Source of the DNA: Winogradskyella sp. PC-19
GTDB taxonomy: Bacteria; Bacteroidota; Bacteroidia; Flavobacteriales; Flavobacteriaceae
Length of the DNA stretch: 64,000 nucleotides
Reading direction: 5' to 3'
NCBI RefSeq assembly: GCF_002163855.1
Contig: NZ_CP019332.1
Coordinates: 1,839,145-1,903,144, forward strand
Shown piece by piece: positions 36,997 to 46,302 of this stretch. Position 1 is the stretch's first letter. Every line of letters begins with the position of its first letter. Under the pieces are notes generated by a model. That model had not been told where the DNA came from. It made no database searches and saw nothing but the letters and a program-made list of their open reading frames with translations. Both the position numbers and the translations under genes were made by a program.

Positions 36997-38133
36997 ATGA
37001 AAGATAAAATTCAAAAAATATTGCTTGTAATATTTCCTTTTGTATTGCCCTTACCAATACCAGAAATTTATTGTTCTATTTGCCTTGCATTATTTTTAGT
37101 TGGATTGTTTTTTGATTTCAATTTTTCATTTAAAAGCATAAAAATGAATTACTTTTTGTTGTTTTCTCTATTATTTTTTTTTGCTGATACCATAGGTAAT
37201 CTGTTAAGGTTCGATTTTTCTACTCTATTTTTTAAAGATACTAAACTTTCGTTTTTAATTATTCCTTTATTGTTTTTAGGAAAAAGTAATCTGCTTAAAA
37301 AAAATTCTTTACTAATTTGTAATGCCTTTGTATTTGGCAGTTTATCTTATGTTTTATACGCTTGGGGTTACATTGCAGACTTTTATCTTATTACTGCTCC
37401 AGATTATAGGACTTTCTCTTTAACAGATGGGTATATTGTCTATCAGCTATATAATTATCTGCCTGGAGCAATTCATCATACGTACATTGGTATTTACATT
37501 GTTTTTTCTATTTTAATTTTATTAAACCATATTAAACAAAATAGGCCAAGAAAATATCTAAACTTAGTAATGATAATGATTCTTGGTTTTAGCCTTTTTT
37601 ACATTGGAGGTAAAGGGTCTTTTTTACTTTTATTTTTATTAGTCTTTCTTTATCTAATTAGTTTAAGGAAAGTAGTAATAAATATACTATTTGTATTGTC
37701 TTTCTTTGGAGGTTTGTACCTAGTAAAAAGATGGGTAGTTGGGATACGATTGGAGAATAGTATTTCTGTTAGATTAGACTATTATAAATGTGGTTGGGAA
37801 ATACTTAAAGAAAACTGGTTTGCTGGCATTGGGGCCAAAAATTTTTCCGAAATTTCTGCTCTTATTTGTAACAATGATGTGTTTATACCTCATAATATTT
37901 ACCTTAGAGTTTTTGTTGCAAATGGTATTCTAGGGCTAATAATTTTATTAGGGCTAATTTTTGTTATTGCTAAAGATGCATTTAGAAAAAAAGACTGGGT
38001 TTATATTAGTCTTATAATAATGCTTATCCTTGGCGGTTTAACTGAAGATTTAATCTATAGACAGCAAGGCGTGCTGTTTTTTATATTTTTTATATCTCTA
38101 TTTTATATGTCAAATAAGCAATCCAAAGTCTAA
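36997..38133 (+). CDS. O-antigen polymerase/ligase-like membrane protein (second Wzy family gene, plus strand)
   Basis: A 378-residue protein with about ten to eleven membrane helices. A C-terminal PHNIYLRVFVANGILG segment is typical of the O-antigen ligase/polymerase superfamily, after a loop containing SVRLDYYKCGWEILKENWFAGIG. It is the only plus-strand gene between 23.9 and 58.4 kb, with its own -7 element, so it is transcribed alone. Two Wzy-like proteins in one locus suggest one polymerase and one ligase, or two polymers. Which is which cannot be told from sequence. Confidence 0.87.
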   Translation: MKDKIQKILLVIFPFVLPLPIPEIYCSICLALFLVGLFFDFNFSFKSIKMNYFLLFSLLFFFADTIGNLLRFDFSTLFFKDTKLSFLIIPLLFLGKSNLLKKNSLLICNAFVFGSLSYVLYAWGYIADFYLITAPDYRTFSLTDGYIVYQLYNYLPGAIHHTYIGIYIVFSILILLNHIKQNRPRKYLNLVMIMILGFSLFYIGGKGSFLLLFLLVFLYLISLRKVVINILFVLSFFGGLYLVKRWVVGIRLENSISVRLDYYKCGWEILKENWFAGIGAKNFSEISALICNNDVFIPHNIYLRVFVANGILGLIILLGLIFVIAKDAFRKKDWVYISLIIMLILGGLTEDLIYRQQGVLFFIFFISLFYMSNKQSKV

Positions 38134-38166
38134 AAATTGTTTGAATACTTGTATTCGTTAAAACAC

Positions 38167-39315
38167 TTAACTTTTAAATAATTCTAAGTACTTTTCTGAT
38201 ATATCAGCCCAATTAAAATTTTTGCTATGCTCTATTGCTTTTTTAGACATGCTAATGTAATTATTTATAACACTATCTATTTTAGAAACCTCAGAACTTA
38301 GGTTTTTAATGTCAATTGCCGCCCCTACTTCGTTTTCGAGAAAAAAACCATCTATTCCTTGCCCTTTAGTATATAAAATAGGTAGACCTTGAGACATTGC
38401 TTCTACATAAACTAATCCAAAAGTTTCTGCTTTAGAAAGCATTACAAAAACATCAGCCCCTCTAAATAGGTCTTTTAATCGTAGCTTATCATAAATAGGT
38501 CCCAAATAATTTACCCAGTCATGTTTTTCTTCAAGACTTAGTATTTCGTAAGTATAATCACTTTCCGGCCCTATTATAGTATAATTGATGTCTATATTTC
38601 TTTTATTCTTAAATTGATTTAAAAAATGTATTGTTTCGTGGATATTTTTATTTTCAGAAAGCTCTCCTACAAAAATAAATTTAAGCGTTTTTAATGATTT
38701 TATATTATTTTCTTTTTTATCAGAATCTAACCAAAAATCACTAATTCCATTGGGTATAACTTTTGTTTTTTGCTGTAATTCGTTTATGTTTTTAGAAAAC
38801 GTCTTGTTTTCTAAAAAAGAGAGATATGCAGGAGAAATGAAAATGATATTTTTTGCCTTATTTAAAATCTTGTTGGCGTAAAACCTGCAATGTATAAAAT
38901 ATTTGTAAAAAACATTAACGTCTGTATTTCTGACAGCTGTTATAAATGGAATGCCATATTTTTTACCAATTTTATATGCAACTCCACCATCACTGTACAA
39001 AAAATGAGCATGAACATTATCAATAGAACCCAAGTCTACTTTGGACTCAATATCTTTAAACACCTTACTTATCTTAGTAAAATATCTAAACCTTAAATCT
39101 TTACTTAAAATTGAGGAAAAAATAAACGTTACGTTTTTTAAAGACTTAAATTCTGCTTCTAACTGTTCCTTATTGTCGCATGACCTTCCCCTTTTCAAAG
39201 GCACATAAACTACTTGTATTACACCTTTTTTATCTAAGGCTTTTACTAAATTAAAATATAAACTAGTATAACAAAAATCGGAACAGATGTGTAAAATTGT
39301 CTTTTTACTTGTCAT
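38167..39315 (-). CDS. Glycosyltransferase family 4
   Basis: The protein has 382 residues with a GT-B fold. The N-terminal half has VHAHFLYSDGGVAYKIGKKYG near residue 105; the donor half has LKFIFVGELSENKNIHETI near 220 and the retaining-GT EX7E-type motif in AETFGLVYVEAMSQGLP near 305. It ends 33 bp from the convergent plus-strand wzy-like gene and overlaps the GT2 gene by 11 nt. The sugar is unknown. Confidence 0.92.
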   Translation of the reverse strand: MTSKKTILHICSDFCYTSLYFNLVKALDKKGVIQVVYVPLKRGRSCDNKEQLEAEFKSLKNVTFIFSSILSKDLRFRYFTKISKVFKDIESKVDLGSIDNVHAHFLYSDGGVAYKIGKKYGIPFITAVRNTDVNVFYKYFIHCRFYANKILNKAKNIIFISPAYLSFLENKTFSKNINELQQKTKVIPNGISDFWLDSDKKENNIKSLKTLKFIFVGELSENKNIHETIHFLNQFKNKRNIDINYTIIGPESDYTYEILSLEEKHDWVNYLGPIYDKLRLKDLFRGADVFVMLSKAETFGLVYVEAMSQGLPILYTKGQGIDGFFLENEVGAAIDIKNLSSEVSKIDSVINNYISMSKKAIEHSKNFNWADISEKYLELFKS

Positions 39316-40489
39316 AAAATAAATCTAAATCTTTAAACCTTTCCTGCAATGCATCCACGGCATTATTGATGTCAATAATATTACTCTGCTTTTCTTTAGA
39401 TAAGAATGTTATACCATACTTGGTTAGTAAATTCTTTACCAAATGCATAGCTCTAATGAAATGTATCCTTATGATGTTTATTTTAATCTTAGTTTTAAAA
39501 ATAAAAGTTGATGTTTTTAGTTCACTACAATAAACTCTTATTGTACTCTTTATAGTCTTCTTATAATCTGGATTAAAAACAAGACATGATGCATATAAAT
39601 AACTGTAATTAAAATTATCTACCTCCTTAATATCACTACGCTCCATACTTTTTAAAGCAGATTCAGCCCAAATTGTTGGGCCAGACCAATATTTAGGAAC
39701 AAAAGCTGACCACTCACTAGATGTGTTTTTGGGTAAAAAAGGTTTATTTTCTAAACTTCCTTTATGTTCGTGTTTTGCGCCTTGTCCTGATGTACTTTTA
39801 ACGCCAGCGCCAGTAATTACAATAGGGAAATCTATATACACTGCTTTTCTTAAGTGGTTTGCCAAAGCTATACTATTTGCCATATCTGGACTTGGCCCTG
39901 GAAAATAAGAATTCGCTTTTTCCTTAACTAAATCAAGAACCTCTTTTCTTACTATTCCATGATAAAGCCTTGGCAACTTTAACATATCTGTACAACCTTT
40001 TCTTAATACTTTTTTAAACTGATTTGAAACATCAATAGGTACAACATTATTTTTTGGTTTACTGAAGGTTAATGTGCCAGGATTGTTACTAAAAGAATAT
40101 TTTCCTGATAAATCTGGCCATATATAATGTGCCTTATTAAAATAGGCAGAATCAATATTGTTTTTATCCAGCCACTCACATGTCTCTATTATTTGAGGAA
40201 GTACACCATCATCATCTCCCATGAAACAAATAAACTTACCTGTAGCATTTGATACTGCTAAATCACAATTGTCTATTACAGAAAGGTTCTCTTTTGTATG
40301 AAAGTACTTGATTCTGACGTCTTGCTCAACACCTAGATAATTTAAAAACTCATCATTATTTGGTGAGTTATCTTGTATTATTACATCAAATTTTTTTGAA
40401 TTAAACGACTTTAATAATTTCAAAAAAGGAATCAGATACTCATATCTGTCTTTTGTGGGTATTATTATACTAAGTAGTTTTATATCCAT
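39305..40489 (-). CDS. Glycosyltransferase family 2
   Basis: The protein has 394 residues. The N-terminal GT-A domain starts SIIPTKDRYEYLIPFLKLL, has DVIIQDNSPN near 35 and the metal-binding acidic motif GDDDGVLPQI near 92. The C-terminal ~200 residues are less conserved and hold basic amphipathic helices (about 315-355), perhaps for membrane contact. It overlaps the Wzx gene by 10 nt and the GT4 gene by 11 nt, so the three are coupled. Confidence 0.9.
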   Translation of the reverse strand: MDIKLLSIIIPTKDRYEYLIPFLKLLKSFNSKKFDVIIQDNSPNNDEFLNYLGVEQDVRIKYFHTKENLSVIDNCDLAVSNATGKFICFMGDDDGVLPQIIETCEWLDKNNIDSAYFNKAHYIWPDLSGKYSFSNNPGTLTFSKPKNNVVPIDVSNQFKKVLRKGCTDMLKLPRLYHGIVRKEVLDLVKEKANSYFPGPSPDMANSIALANHLRKAVYIDFPIVITGAGVKSTSGQGAKHEHKGSLENKPFLPKNTSSEWSAFVPKYWSGPTIWAESALKSMERSDIKEVDNFNYSYLYASCLVFNPDYKKTIKSTIRVYCSELKTSTFIFKTKIKINIIRIHFIRAMHLVKNLLTKYGITFLSKEKQSNIIDINNAVDALQERFKDLDLFYDK

Positions 40490-41994
40490 GGAAGTTTATT
40501 TTTTAAAATACGGAATTTAGTGTAGAAAATTAATTTCTCGGTTCTCGTGAGAAAAATATAAAATGAAATAAGTAATGGTACAAATACTCCTATACCAAGC
40601 CATAACAGTTGTAGCAATCTACTGTCGAAAAATACTGGTATCGACTTAAAGCCAAATGTTATTAGGGTAATTAACAAGCCTGGATATATAAAAAAATTGA
40701 GGAAAATATTTTGCGTACTAACTAGTCTCAAAAACTTTAAATTAATTATATGTGTATAAATCAAAGTAATAATTATTTGTACCGCACAAAAAACTGAAGC
40801 CGCACCTATAGCTCCATACTTATTTGCAAAAATCCAGTATCCAGGAATGGTGATTAGTAAGCTAGCAATACCTATGTAATTGTTAAGTTTTGTATATCCG
40901 TTAGCAATTGCAATATTAAAAGGTATTATTGCAAGAGCAAGCATAGCCATTGCGGCAGACATTATAGAAACTATATGATATGCGTTATTTACTATTTCTT
41001 TGTTTTGTGTCCAAATCCATAGTATACTTTTAGAATTAAAGGCAATAGTAAAGGCAAATGAAAATACTATGATAATTACATATTTATAAGCTCTATAAAA
41101 AAGAAGTGCTCCCTTTTTTCTATTGTTATTGGTATAAAGCTTTGTTAGTCTTGGTAATATTGCTGCGCTAATCGTTGTTGTTATTGTAACTAAGCTATAT
41201 GTTAAGGCTACTGCAGCTGTATAATAACCAAGGTTTTCGATACTTAAAATATTACTAATCGCTAGCTTATCCATCTGAGAATTTAATCCAGCCACTAAAG
41301 ATATTAGCAACATTCCGGATGCAAATTTCCACACTTTCTTAAGTACAGATTTGTATATTTTTAATGAAAAAAAATCTCTCTTAGAAATACCAATTAATTT
41401 TAAAATCTGAAATCTTAAAATCAAAACATATATTGTAGTTATTATTGTTTGCCAGACAAAAAAGACTTCTAAACTTTGATAAAAATATAGTAAAATAACA
41501 ACAGCTCCATTTCTTAAAATACCCCAAGAGATTAACAATGTATTGGCTCTAACTTGCTTTTCTAAACCAAGCATTCCTCCGATATAAAACTTAGATAAGA
41601 ACTCAAAGCCAATGCTTACACTAATTATTTTTAAGTAATAAGAAACTTTATGTTCAGATATGTCTTTGAGGTTTATCCACTCATTTGCTATAAAATCTGC
41701 TGAAACGAATACAATCGCCATAATAATTATAGCTACGGCAAAATAACATGTCTCTAAAGTATTAAAAACCTTTATTTTATCTTCAGGACTGTTTTCACTT
41801 GAAGCAAATTCTCTAGACAACGTAGCAGTTAACCCTGAATCTAAGACGGCTAAAAGACCAACTATAACAAGTGTAAGGCTTATTATGGAATAACTTTCTA
41901 CTCCTAAAAAGTAAATGTAAAGAGGTATGAATAAAAAATTGGATAGTATACTCCAGAACCTTCCTAATGCGTTTGCTATGATATTCTTAAGCAC
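40480..41994 (-). CDS. Oligosaccharide flippase, Wzx/MATE-like
   Basis: A 504-residue protein with 12-14 membrane helices in the polysaccharide-transport pattern: N-terminal NIIANALGRFWSILSNFLFIP, then ESYSIISLTLVIVGLLAVLDSGLTATLSR. It would move lipid-linked repeat units across the inner membrane for the Wzy-dependent route. It is the only flippase in the window. The start codon is GTG at 41994; no ATG lies close enough to keep the first helix complete. Confidence 0.9.
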   Translation of the reverse strand: MLKNIIANALGRFWSILSNFLFIPLYIYFLGVESYSIISLTLVIVGLLAVLDSGLTATLSREFASSENSPEDKIKVFNTLETCYFAVAIIIMAIVFVSADFIANEWINLKDISEHKVSYYLKIISVSIGFEFLSKFYIGGMLGLEKQVRANTLLISWGILRNGAVVILLYFYQSLEVFFVWQTIITTIYVLILRFQILKLIGISKRDFFSLKIYKSVLKKVWKFASGMLLISLVAGLNSQMDKLAISNILSIENLGYYTAAVALTYSLVTITTTISAAILPRLTKLYTNNNRKKGALLFYRAYKYVIIIVFSFAFTIAFNSKSILWIWTQNKEIVNNAYHIVSIMSAAMAMLALAIIPFNIAIANGYTKLNNYIGIASLLITIPGYWIFANKYGAIGAASVFCAVQIIITLIYTHIINLKFLRLVSTQNIFLNFFIYPGLLITLITFGFKSIPVFFDSRLLQLLWLGIGVFVPLLISFYIFLTRTEKLIFYTKFRILKNKLPWI

Positions 41995-42034
41995 CTCTAT
42001 TTTATTTTATAACTTAAAATGTATTCTGCTAGAG

Positions 42035-42544
42035 TTACAATCTAGACTTTATAAGTTTTGCAGGAACACCTCCAACTATTGAATATGTAGCAACATCTTT
42101 ATTTACAAAAGAGTTGGCGGCAATTATACTACCTTTTCCTATTTTAACACCTGCTGATATTGTACAATTTGCGCTTATCCATACATTATCTTCTACAACT
42201 ATTTTTTTTTCGATATTTTTTTGCTTTACCATAGGGGTATCTATATCTCCATAACCATGATTAAAAGCAACTAAAACACAATTTGGAGCGACCATAACAT
42301 CATCTCCGATTATTATTCCTGATTCACTTCCGGATATTGTGCAGTTTTGTGCAATAGAACTGTTATTGCCCATTTGAAACTTCCCCGTGATTCTGACATT
42401 AGGGCTTATTGAAGAATTTTTGCCAATTAAGGCGCCTTTTCTCTTATAATATTTGACCCGCATTTTACAGAAAGCATATGTTCCCGGTAAAACCAATAAA
42501 AATGAATGCCATAATGCATCAAATAAAAACAAGATTCTTTTCAT
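42035..42544 (-). CDS. Hexapeptide-repeat acyltransferase (maltose/galactoside acetyltransferase-like)
   Basis: The protein has 169 residues. A hydrophobic N-terminal segment (about 3-28) may anchor it to the membrane. From residue 40 on, left-handed beta-helix repeats (IGKNSSISPNVRITG, IAQNCTISGSESGIIIGDD) include NHGYGDIDTPMV, which resembles the acceptor and active His region of the family. It probably O-acetylates the glycan or a precursor. It lies between Wzx and GNAT genes with short gaps. Confidence 0.85.
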   Translation of the reverse strand: MKRILFLFDALWHSFLLVLPGTYAFCKMRVKYYKRKGALIGKNSSISPNVRITGKFQMGNNSSIAQNCTISGSESGIIIGDDVMVAPNCVLVAFNHGYGDIDTPMVKQKNIEKKIVVEDNVWISANCTISAGVKIGKGSIIAANSFVNKDVATYSIVGGVPAKLIKSRL

Positions 42545-42580
42545 AGGTTTTAATATTGCTGTAGACTTTTAAATTAAAAG

Positions 42581-43093
42581 TTAAAAAAGATTACCTTTAA
42601 GTTCTATGCTTTCATAGTCTCTATTAAAATTAAAAGTCATAACACTTACTTTAGCTCCTTTTAAGCTTGGTCCTAATTTATTTGTGTCAATCAGTCTCCA
42701 ACCGTTTTTCTCATAAAACTTAATTAAAGAATCTTTACATAACAATATACCAATTTTACTTTCAGTTTTTAAATACTCTTTCGTGTAATTCATTAATTGA
42801 GTACCCAATCCGCTTTTGTGTTTACTTTTAGATACACAAACATTCCCTATGCCAAAAACTTCAAAATTATCTTTATCAATAGTTATTTGTCTTACAACTA
42901 AATTTAAATAAGCTATTAATCTACTATTATACTCAACTATGACATGAATATCTTCATCATTAATATTGTTTTTTATCCAATCTAACTGATTCTGAAGTCC
43001 ATAATTCCAGTTTTCATCTTTTATAGAACATATCGTCTCAAGCTCATCTTGAGGAGTATCTTTATGTTTTGTGTATTTAAAACTTAAAATCAT
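42581..43093 (-). CDS. GNAT-family N-acyltransferase
   Basis: The protein has 170 residues with the GNAT fold; the acetyl-CoA site is seen in GIGNVCVSKSKHKSGLGTQLM near residues 82-102, and FYEKNGWRLI is the usual C-terminal strand motif. It overlaps the preceding DegT-like gene by 17 nt. In this cluster it may acylate an aminosugar made by the nearby dehydratase and aminotransferase (as PseH-type GNATs do); that is inference. Confidence 0.85.
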   Translation of the reverse strand: MILSFKYTKHKDTPQDELETICSIKDENWNYGLQNQLDWIKNNINDEDIHVIVEYNSRLIAYLNLVVRQITIDKDNFEVFGIGNVCVSKSKHKSGLGTQLMNYTKEYLKTESKIGILLCKDSLIKFYEKNGWRLIDTNKLGPSLKGAKVSVMTFNFNRDYESIELKGNLF

Positions 43094-44165
43094 TGTCTTC
43101 TAACCACCATCCGCATGGTAAATTTAATTGCGTTCTCTCGAACTCATCTACGCCTGTTAATCGAGTTGAAACATCTTTTTGATTATCCTTAAACACACCA
43201 TAGGAATCATTTCTATGATGTAATTTACTAACATTAAAGCCTTTGTTTTTTAGCTCTTGATAAAGCATATCTCTTCTGTCACTAACTAAAGAATATACCC
43301 AGTAATTTGGATTAATCTCTAATCTATTCCCAACACTTTTAAAGTTATTATCTTTATTAAAGTACGCATCCCATTTTGTGGCATTTTCTCTTTGCTTAGT
43401 ATACAATCCTTCTATATGCGAAAGTTGTGAATATCCAACTAAGCTAGAAATATTATCTAAGACCAGGCCTAAGCCTGGAATTTTAATGTCACAATTAGAG
43501 CTTATTTCTCCATTACTGTCTCTAAATTCTTTTCGGTTAATGCCAAAATCTCTTTTTAAAATTGCCTTTTTATACAATTCTTCATTATTAAATGCTATTC
43601 CAAAACCATTGACAGCGTTTGGAAGCCTTACAGCAGTAAAAGAAAAACAGACTATACTTGTATTTGTATTTCCAATTTTTTTATTCTTGTACTCAGCACC
43701 AAAAGCTGTTGATGCTTCTTCAATAACAACGACTCCGTGTTGATTTGCAATCTCGTTTATCTCATCTATATGACCAGGGTTTCCTCCCCAATGATAATGT
43801 AATATAGCTTTTGTTTTTGAAGTGATTTTAGACTTTAAATCATCTGGGGTTAGTGTCCCTGTAGATGGGTCTACATCTGCCCAAACAACCGTTGCACCTT
43901 TAACCGCTATTGGTTGATTAGTCATTAAGCAACTCATGGGAGAAGAGATAATTTCATCTCCTTGTTTTATATCTAAAACATCTAAAGCAAATAAAACTGA
44001 ATTTCCAGATAGTGTTAAAATAAATTCATTACCAACATAATTCTTTAAACCCTGTTCAAACTTATTTGTAAACTCACCATAAGCTAATTGGCCCGAATTT
44101 AATACGCCTGCTATTTTTGCATTAACATCATCGGGCATAAAAACTTTATGTAGTTGCTTTGTCAT
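43077..44165 (-). CDS. DegT/DnrJ/EryC1-fold protein lacking the PLP lysine (probable pseudo-aminotransferase)
   Basis: The protein has 362 residues and aligns along its length with the aminotransferase encoded just upstream (both have KNKKIGN or RNKKIGN and end in PCGWWLE-x-ND). Key positions differ: the PLP Schiff-base Lys is Arg180 (FSFTAVRLPNAVNG, codon AGG), the ring-binding Asp is Glu150 (VIEEAS), and the phosphate-site Thr is Asn55 (SGNSVL). The last helix is also missing after ND. The frame is intact, so this is not a decayed gene. It may be a non-catalytic partner of its paralogue, or have another activity; the related ColD dehydratase has His at the Lys position. Confidence 0.85.
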   Translation of the reverse strand: MTKQLHKVFMPDDVNAKIAGVLNSGQLAYGEFTNKFEQGLKNYVGNEFILTLSGNSVLFALDVLDIKQGDEIISSPMSCLMTNQPIAVKGATVVWADVDPSTGTLTPDDLKSKITSKTKAILHYHWGGNPGHIDEINEIANQHGVVVIEEASTAFGAEYKNKKIGNTNTSIVCFSFTAVRLPNAVNGFGIAFNNEELYKKAILKRDFGINRKEFRDSNGEISSNCDIKIPGLGLVLDNISSLVGYSQLSHIEGLYTKQRENATKWDAYFNKDNNFKSVGNRLEINPNYWVYSLVSDRRDMLYQELKNKGFNVSKLHHRNDSYGVFKDNQKDVSTRLTGVDEFERTQLNLPCGWWLEDNDFKF

Positions 44166-44170
44166 GTTTT

Positions 44171-45262
44171 CTATGAATAAAAACGCTTTACGGCTTCAAC
44201 AATTTTAGTTCTGTCATTAACTTCTAGCCACCATCCACAAGGAATATGAACCATTTTTTTTGTAAATGAATCTGTATGCTTTAAATTACTACTTTTAGAA
44301 TTAAATATTGAGTGTAAATCGTTTCTTTTATGTAAATCAGAAACCATAATGCCTTCTGCAGCCATACTTTCAATAAACTCTTCTCTGTTTTCTACCTTCA
44401 TTGTATAAAGCCAATAAGAAGGTTCTGAGTTTTCGTAATACTCAATAGTTTTAACACCATCAATATCCTTAAATTTTTCATCGAAAAACTTGCCGTTTTC
44501 AATATAAGGATGTACTAGTTTTTCTATTCTATTTAGCTGAACCAAGCCTATCTGAGCATTCACATTATTCATATGATACTTGTAGCCTTGGGTTGTAATA
44601 TTATTTTCTTTTCTAGTTTTCTTTTTATCTAACCCAAACCATCTTATTATTTTGGCTTTTTCATAATCCTCTTCATTCCTAAGACATAGCATACCTCCAT
44701 CAATAGTAGTCATGTGCTTAATAGCCTGAAAAGAAAACGTACTGTATTTAAAATGGTTTCCTATTTTCTTATTTCGGTATTTAGCACCAAGAGCGTGGGC
44801 AGCATCTTCTATGACAGGAATACCATAATCTTCTTCTATTTTTTGAAAAGCATCAATGTCTACTGGCATACCAGCGTAATGAACTATCATGATTGCTTTT
44901 GTCTTTGAAGTGATTTTTTTTATAACATCCTTAGGGTCTAAATTGCCTGTTCGATAATCTACATCCGCAAAAATTACTTTGGCTCCCGTTTGTAATATTG
45001 ATGTATTTGTTGGTTCTGCAGTAATTGGTGTACTAATAACCTCATCACCTGCTTTTACTCCTGCTAAAATTAAAGCGATATGAAGAGCAGAAGTCCCTGA
45101 ATTAACAGATACTGAATAATTATTACCTATGTACTGACAGAATTTTTCTTCAAAAGCATCTACAACTTTACCTTGAGCTATGTAACCGCTATACAAAACC
45201 TCTTCTAAAGCTGGTAATAATATTTCTTTTGGTGGTAATCCTGTTTTTACTAAAGGTATCAT
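44171..45262 (-). CDS. Nucleotide-sugar aminotransferase (DegT/DnrJ/EryC1 family)
   Basis: A 363-residue PLP enzyme with an intact active site: Lys182 in FSFQAIKHMTTIDGG, Asp153 in VIEDAAHALG and SGTSALHIAL for the phosphate. It is 7 bp after a UDP-GlcNAc 4,6-dehydratase gene, so it likely aminates that 4-keto product (PseC-like logic). A second option is the missing WbpE step, amination at C3 of the uronic-acid route encoded at 46.9-49.7 kb. The catalytically altered paralogue follows 5 bp downstream. Confidence 0.9.
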   Translation of the reverse strand: MIPLVKTGLPPKEILLPALEEVLYSGYIAQGKVVDAFEEKFCQYIGNNYSVSVNSGTSALHIALILAGVKAGDEVISTPITAEPTNTSILQTGAKVIFADVDYRTGNLDPKDVIKKITSKTKAIMIVHYAGMPVDIDAFQKIEEDYGIPVIEDAAHALGAKYRNKKIGNHFKYSTFSFQAIKHMTTIDGGMLCLRNEEDYEKAKIIRWFGLDKKKTRKENNITTQGYKYHMNNVNAQIGLVQLNRIEKLVHPYIENGKFFDEKFKDIDGVKTIEYYENSEPSYWLYTMKVENREEFIESMAAEGIMVSDLHKRNDLHSIFNSKSSNLKHTDSFTKKMVHIPCGWWLEVNDRTKIVEAVKRFYS

Positions 45263-45269
45263 AGTTGTT

Positions 45270-46286
45270 TTATAAAGTCGCTAACTCTTCCTTAACATAA
45301 TCTATTGTTAATAATAATTCCTTTAATTCTTCAACATTTAATTGTTTAGTATTATCGGAATTATATTCATTCTCTTGAAGCTTAGGTCCATCTTTCTGGA
45401 CATATTTAGTGTAATTAAGGTCTCTCATATCTGCAGGAACACGGTAGTAGTCTTGCATGTCATCTGACTTGGACATTTCTTCTTTACTACATAATGTTTC
45501 ATACATTTTTTCTCCATGCCTTGCACCTATAATTGTAATCTCATTCTCTGCTTTGAATAATTCTTTTAATGCTTTGGCAAGAGTTATAATAGATGCTGCT
45601 GGAGATTTTTGAACAAAAATATCTCCTGGGTTTGCATTTTTAAAGGCAAACATTACCAAATCTACAGAATCTGTCAATGACATCATAAAGCGTGTCATAT
45701 CTGGATTTGTAATTGTTAAGTTTTTTCCTTCTTTTATCTGTTTTATAAACAGAGGTATTATAGATCCTCTTGATGCCATTACGTTTCCGTACCGAGTGGC
45801 ACAAATAATACCTTCGTTTCGCCTTACTCTAGTATCTCGAGCTTTAGATATTGCTAATTTTTCCATTAAAGCCTTAGACATACCCATTGTGTTAATTGGA
45901 TATACTGCTTTATCGGTACTTAATACAACTGTTTTCTTTACGTTGTTATTTGCTGCGGCTTCTAGTACGTTTTCAGCACCAAGTATATTTGTTTCTATAG
46001 CTTGAAGGGGATAAAACTCACAAGAGGGGACTTGCTTTAAAGCTGCGGCATGAAATAGATAGTCAACACCATCCATGGCTCTATTAATACTATTAAAATC
46101 TCTTACATCTCCAACAATAAAGTTTAACTTATCATTTTTGTAATGAATACGCATGTCTTCTTGCTTCTTTTCATCTCTGCTGAAAATTCGGATTTCTTTA
46201 ATATCAGATTTAAGAAATTTTTCTAAAACTGCATTTCCAAAAGAACCTGTTCCTCCTGTAATTAGTAATATTTTGTCTTTAAACAT
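45270..46286 (-). CDS. UDP-GlcNAc 4,6-dehydratase, soluble CapE/WbjB/FlaA1 type
   Basis: The protein has 338 residues and no membrane segment, unlike the PglF-like protein. The NAD motif is TGGTGSFGNAVLEKFL; LSTDKAVYPINTMGMSK near 145 is the active-site block. The C-terminal YRVPADMRDLNYTKY is typical of CapE/WbjB enzymes, which start UDP-L-FucNAc and related 6-deoxy-sugar routes. FnlB/FnlC-like partners are not seen; instead two DegT genes and a GNAT follow, so a 4-amino-6-deoxy product is more likely (inference). Confidence 0.9.
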   Translation of the reverse strand: MFKDKILLITGGTGSFGNAVLEKFLKSDIKEIRIFSRDEKKQEDMRIHYKNDKLNFIVGDVRDFNSINRAMDGVDYLFHAAALKQVPSCEFYPLQAIETNILGAENVLEAAANNNVKKTVVLSTDKAVYPINTMGMSKALMEKLAISKARDTRVRRNEGIICATRYGNVMASRGSIIPLFIKQIKEGKNLTITNPDMTRFMMSLTDSVDLVMFAFKNANPGDIFVQKSPAASIITLAKALKELFKAENEITIIGARHGEKMYETLCSKEEMSKSDDMQDYYRVPADMRDLNYTKYVQKDGPKLQENEYNSDNTKQLNVEELKELLLTIDYVKEELATL

Positions 46287-46302
46287 CTTTTATAAGCTAA
46301 TT

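Noticed and set aside
43077-44165. Lysine-less DegT gene as a pseudogene
   Set aside because: The reading frame is intact, spacing and overlaps with neighbours are normal and the fold-defining blocks remain.
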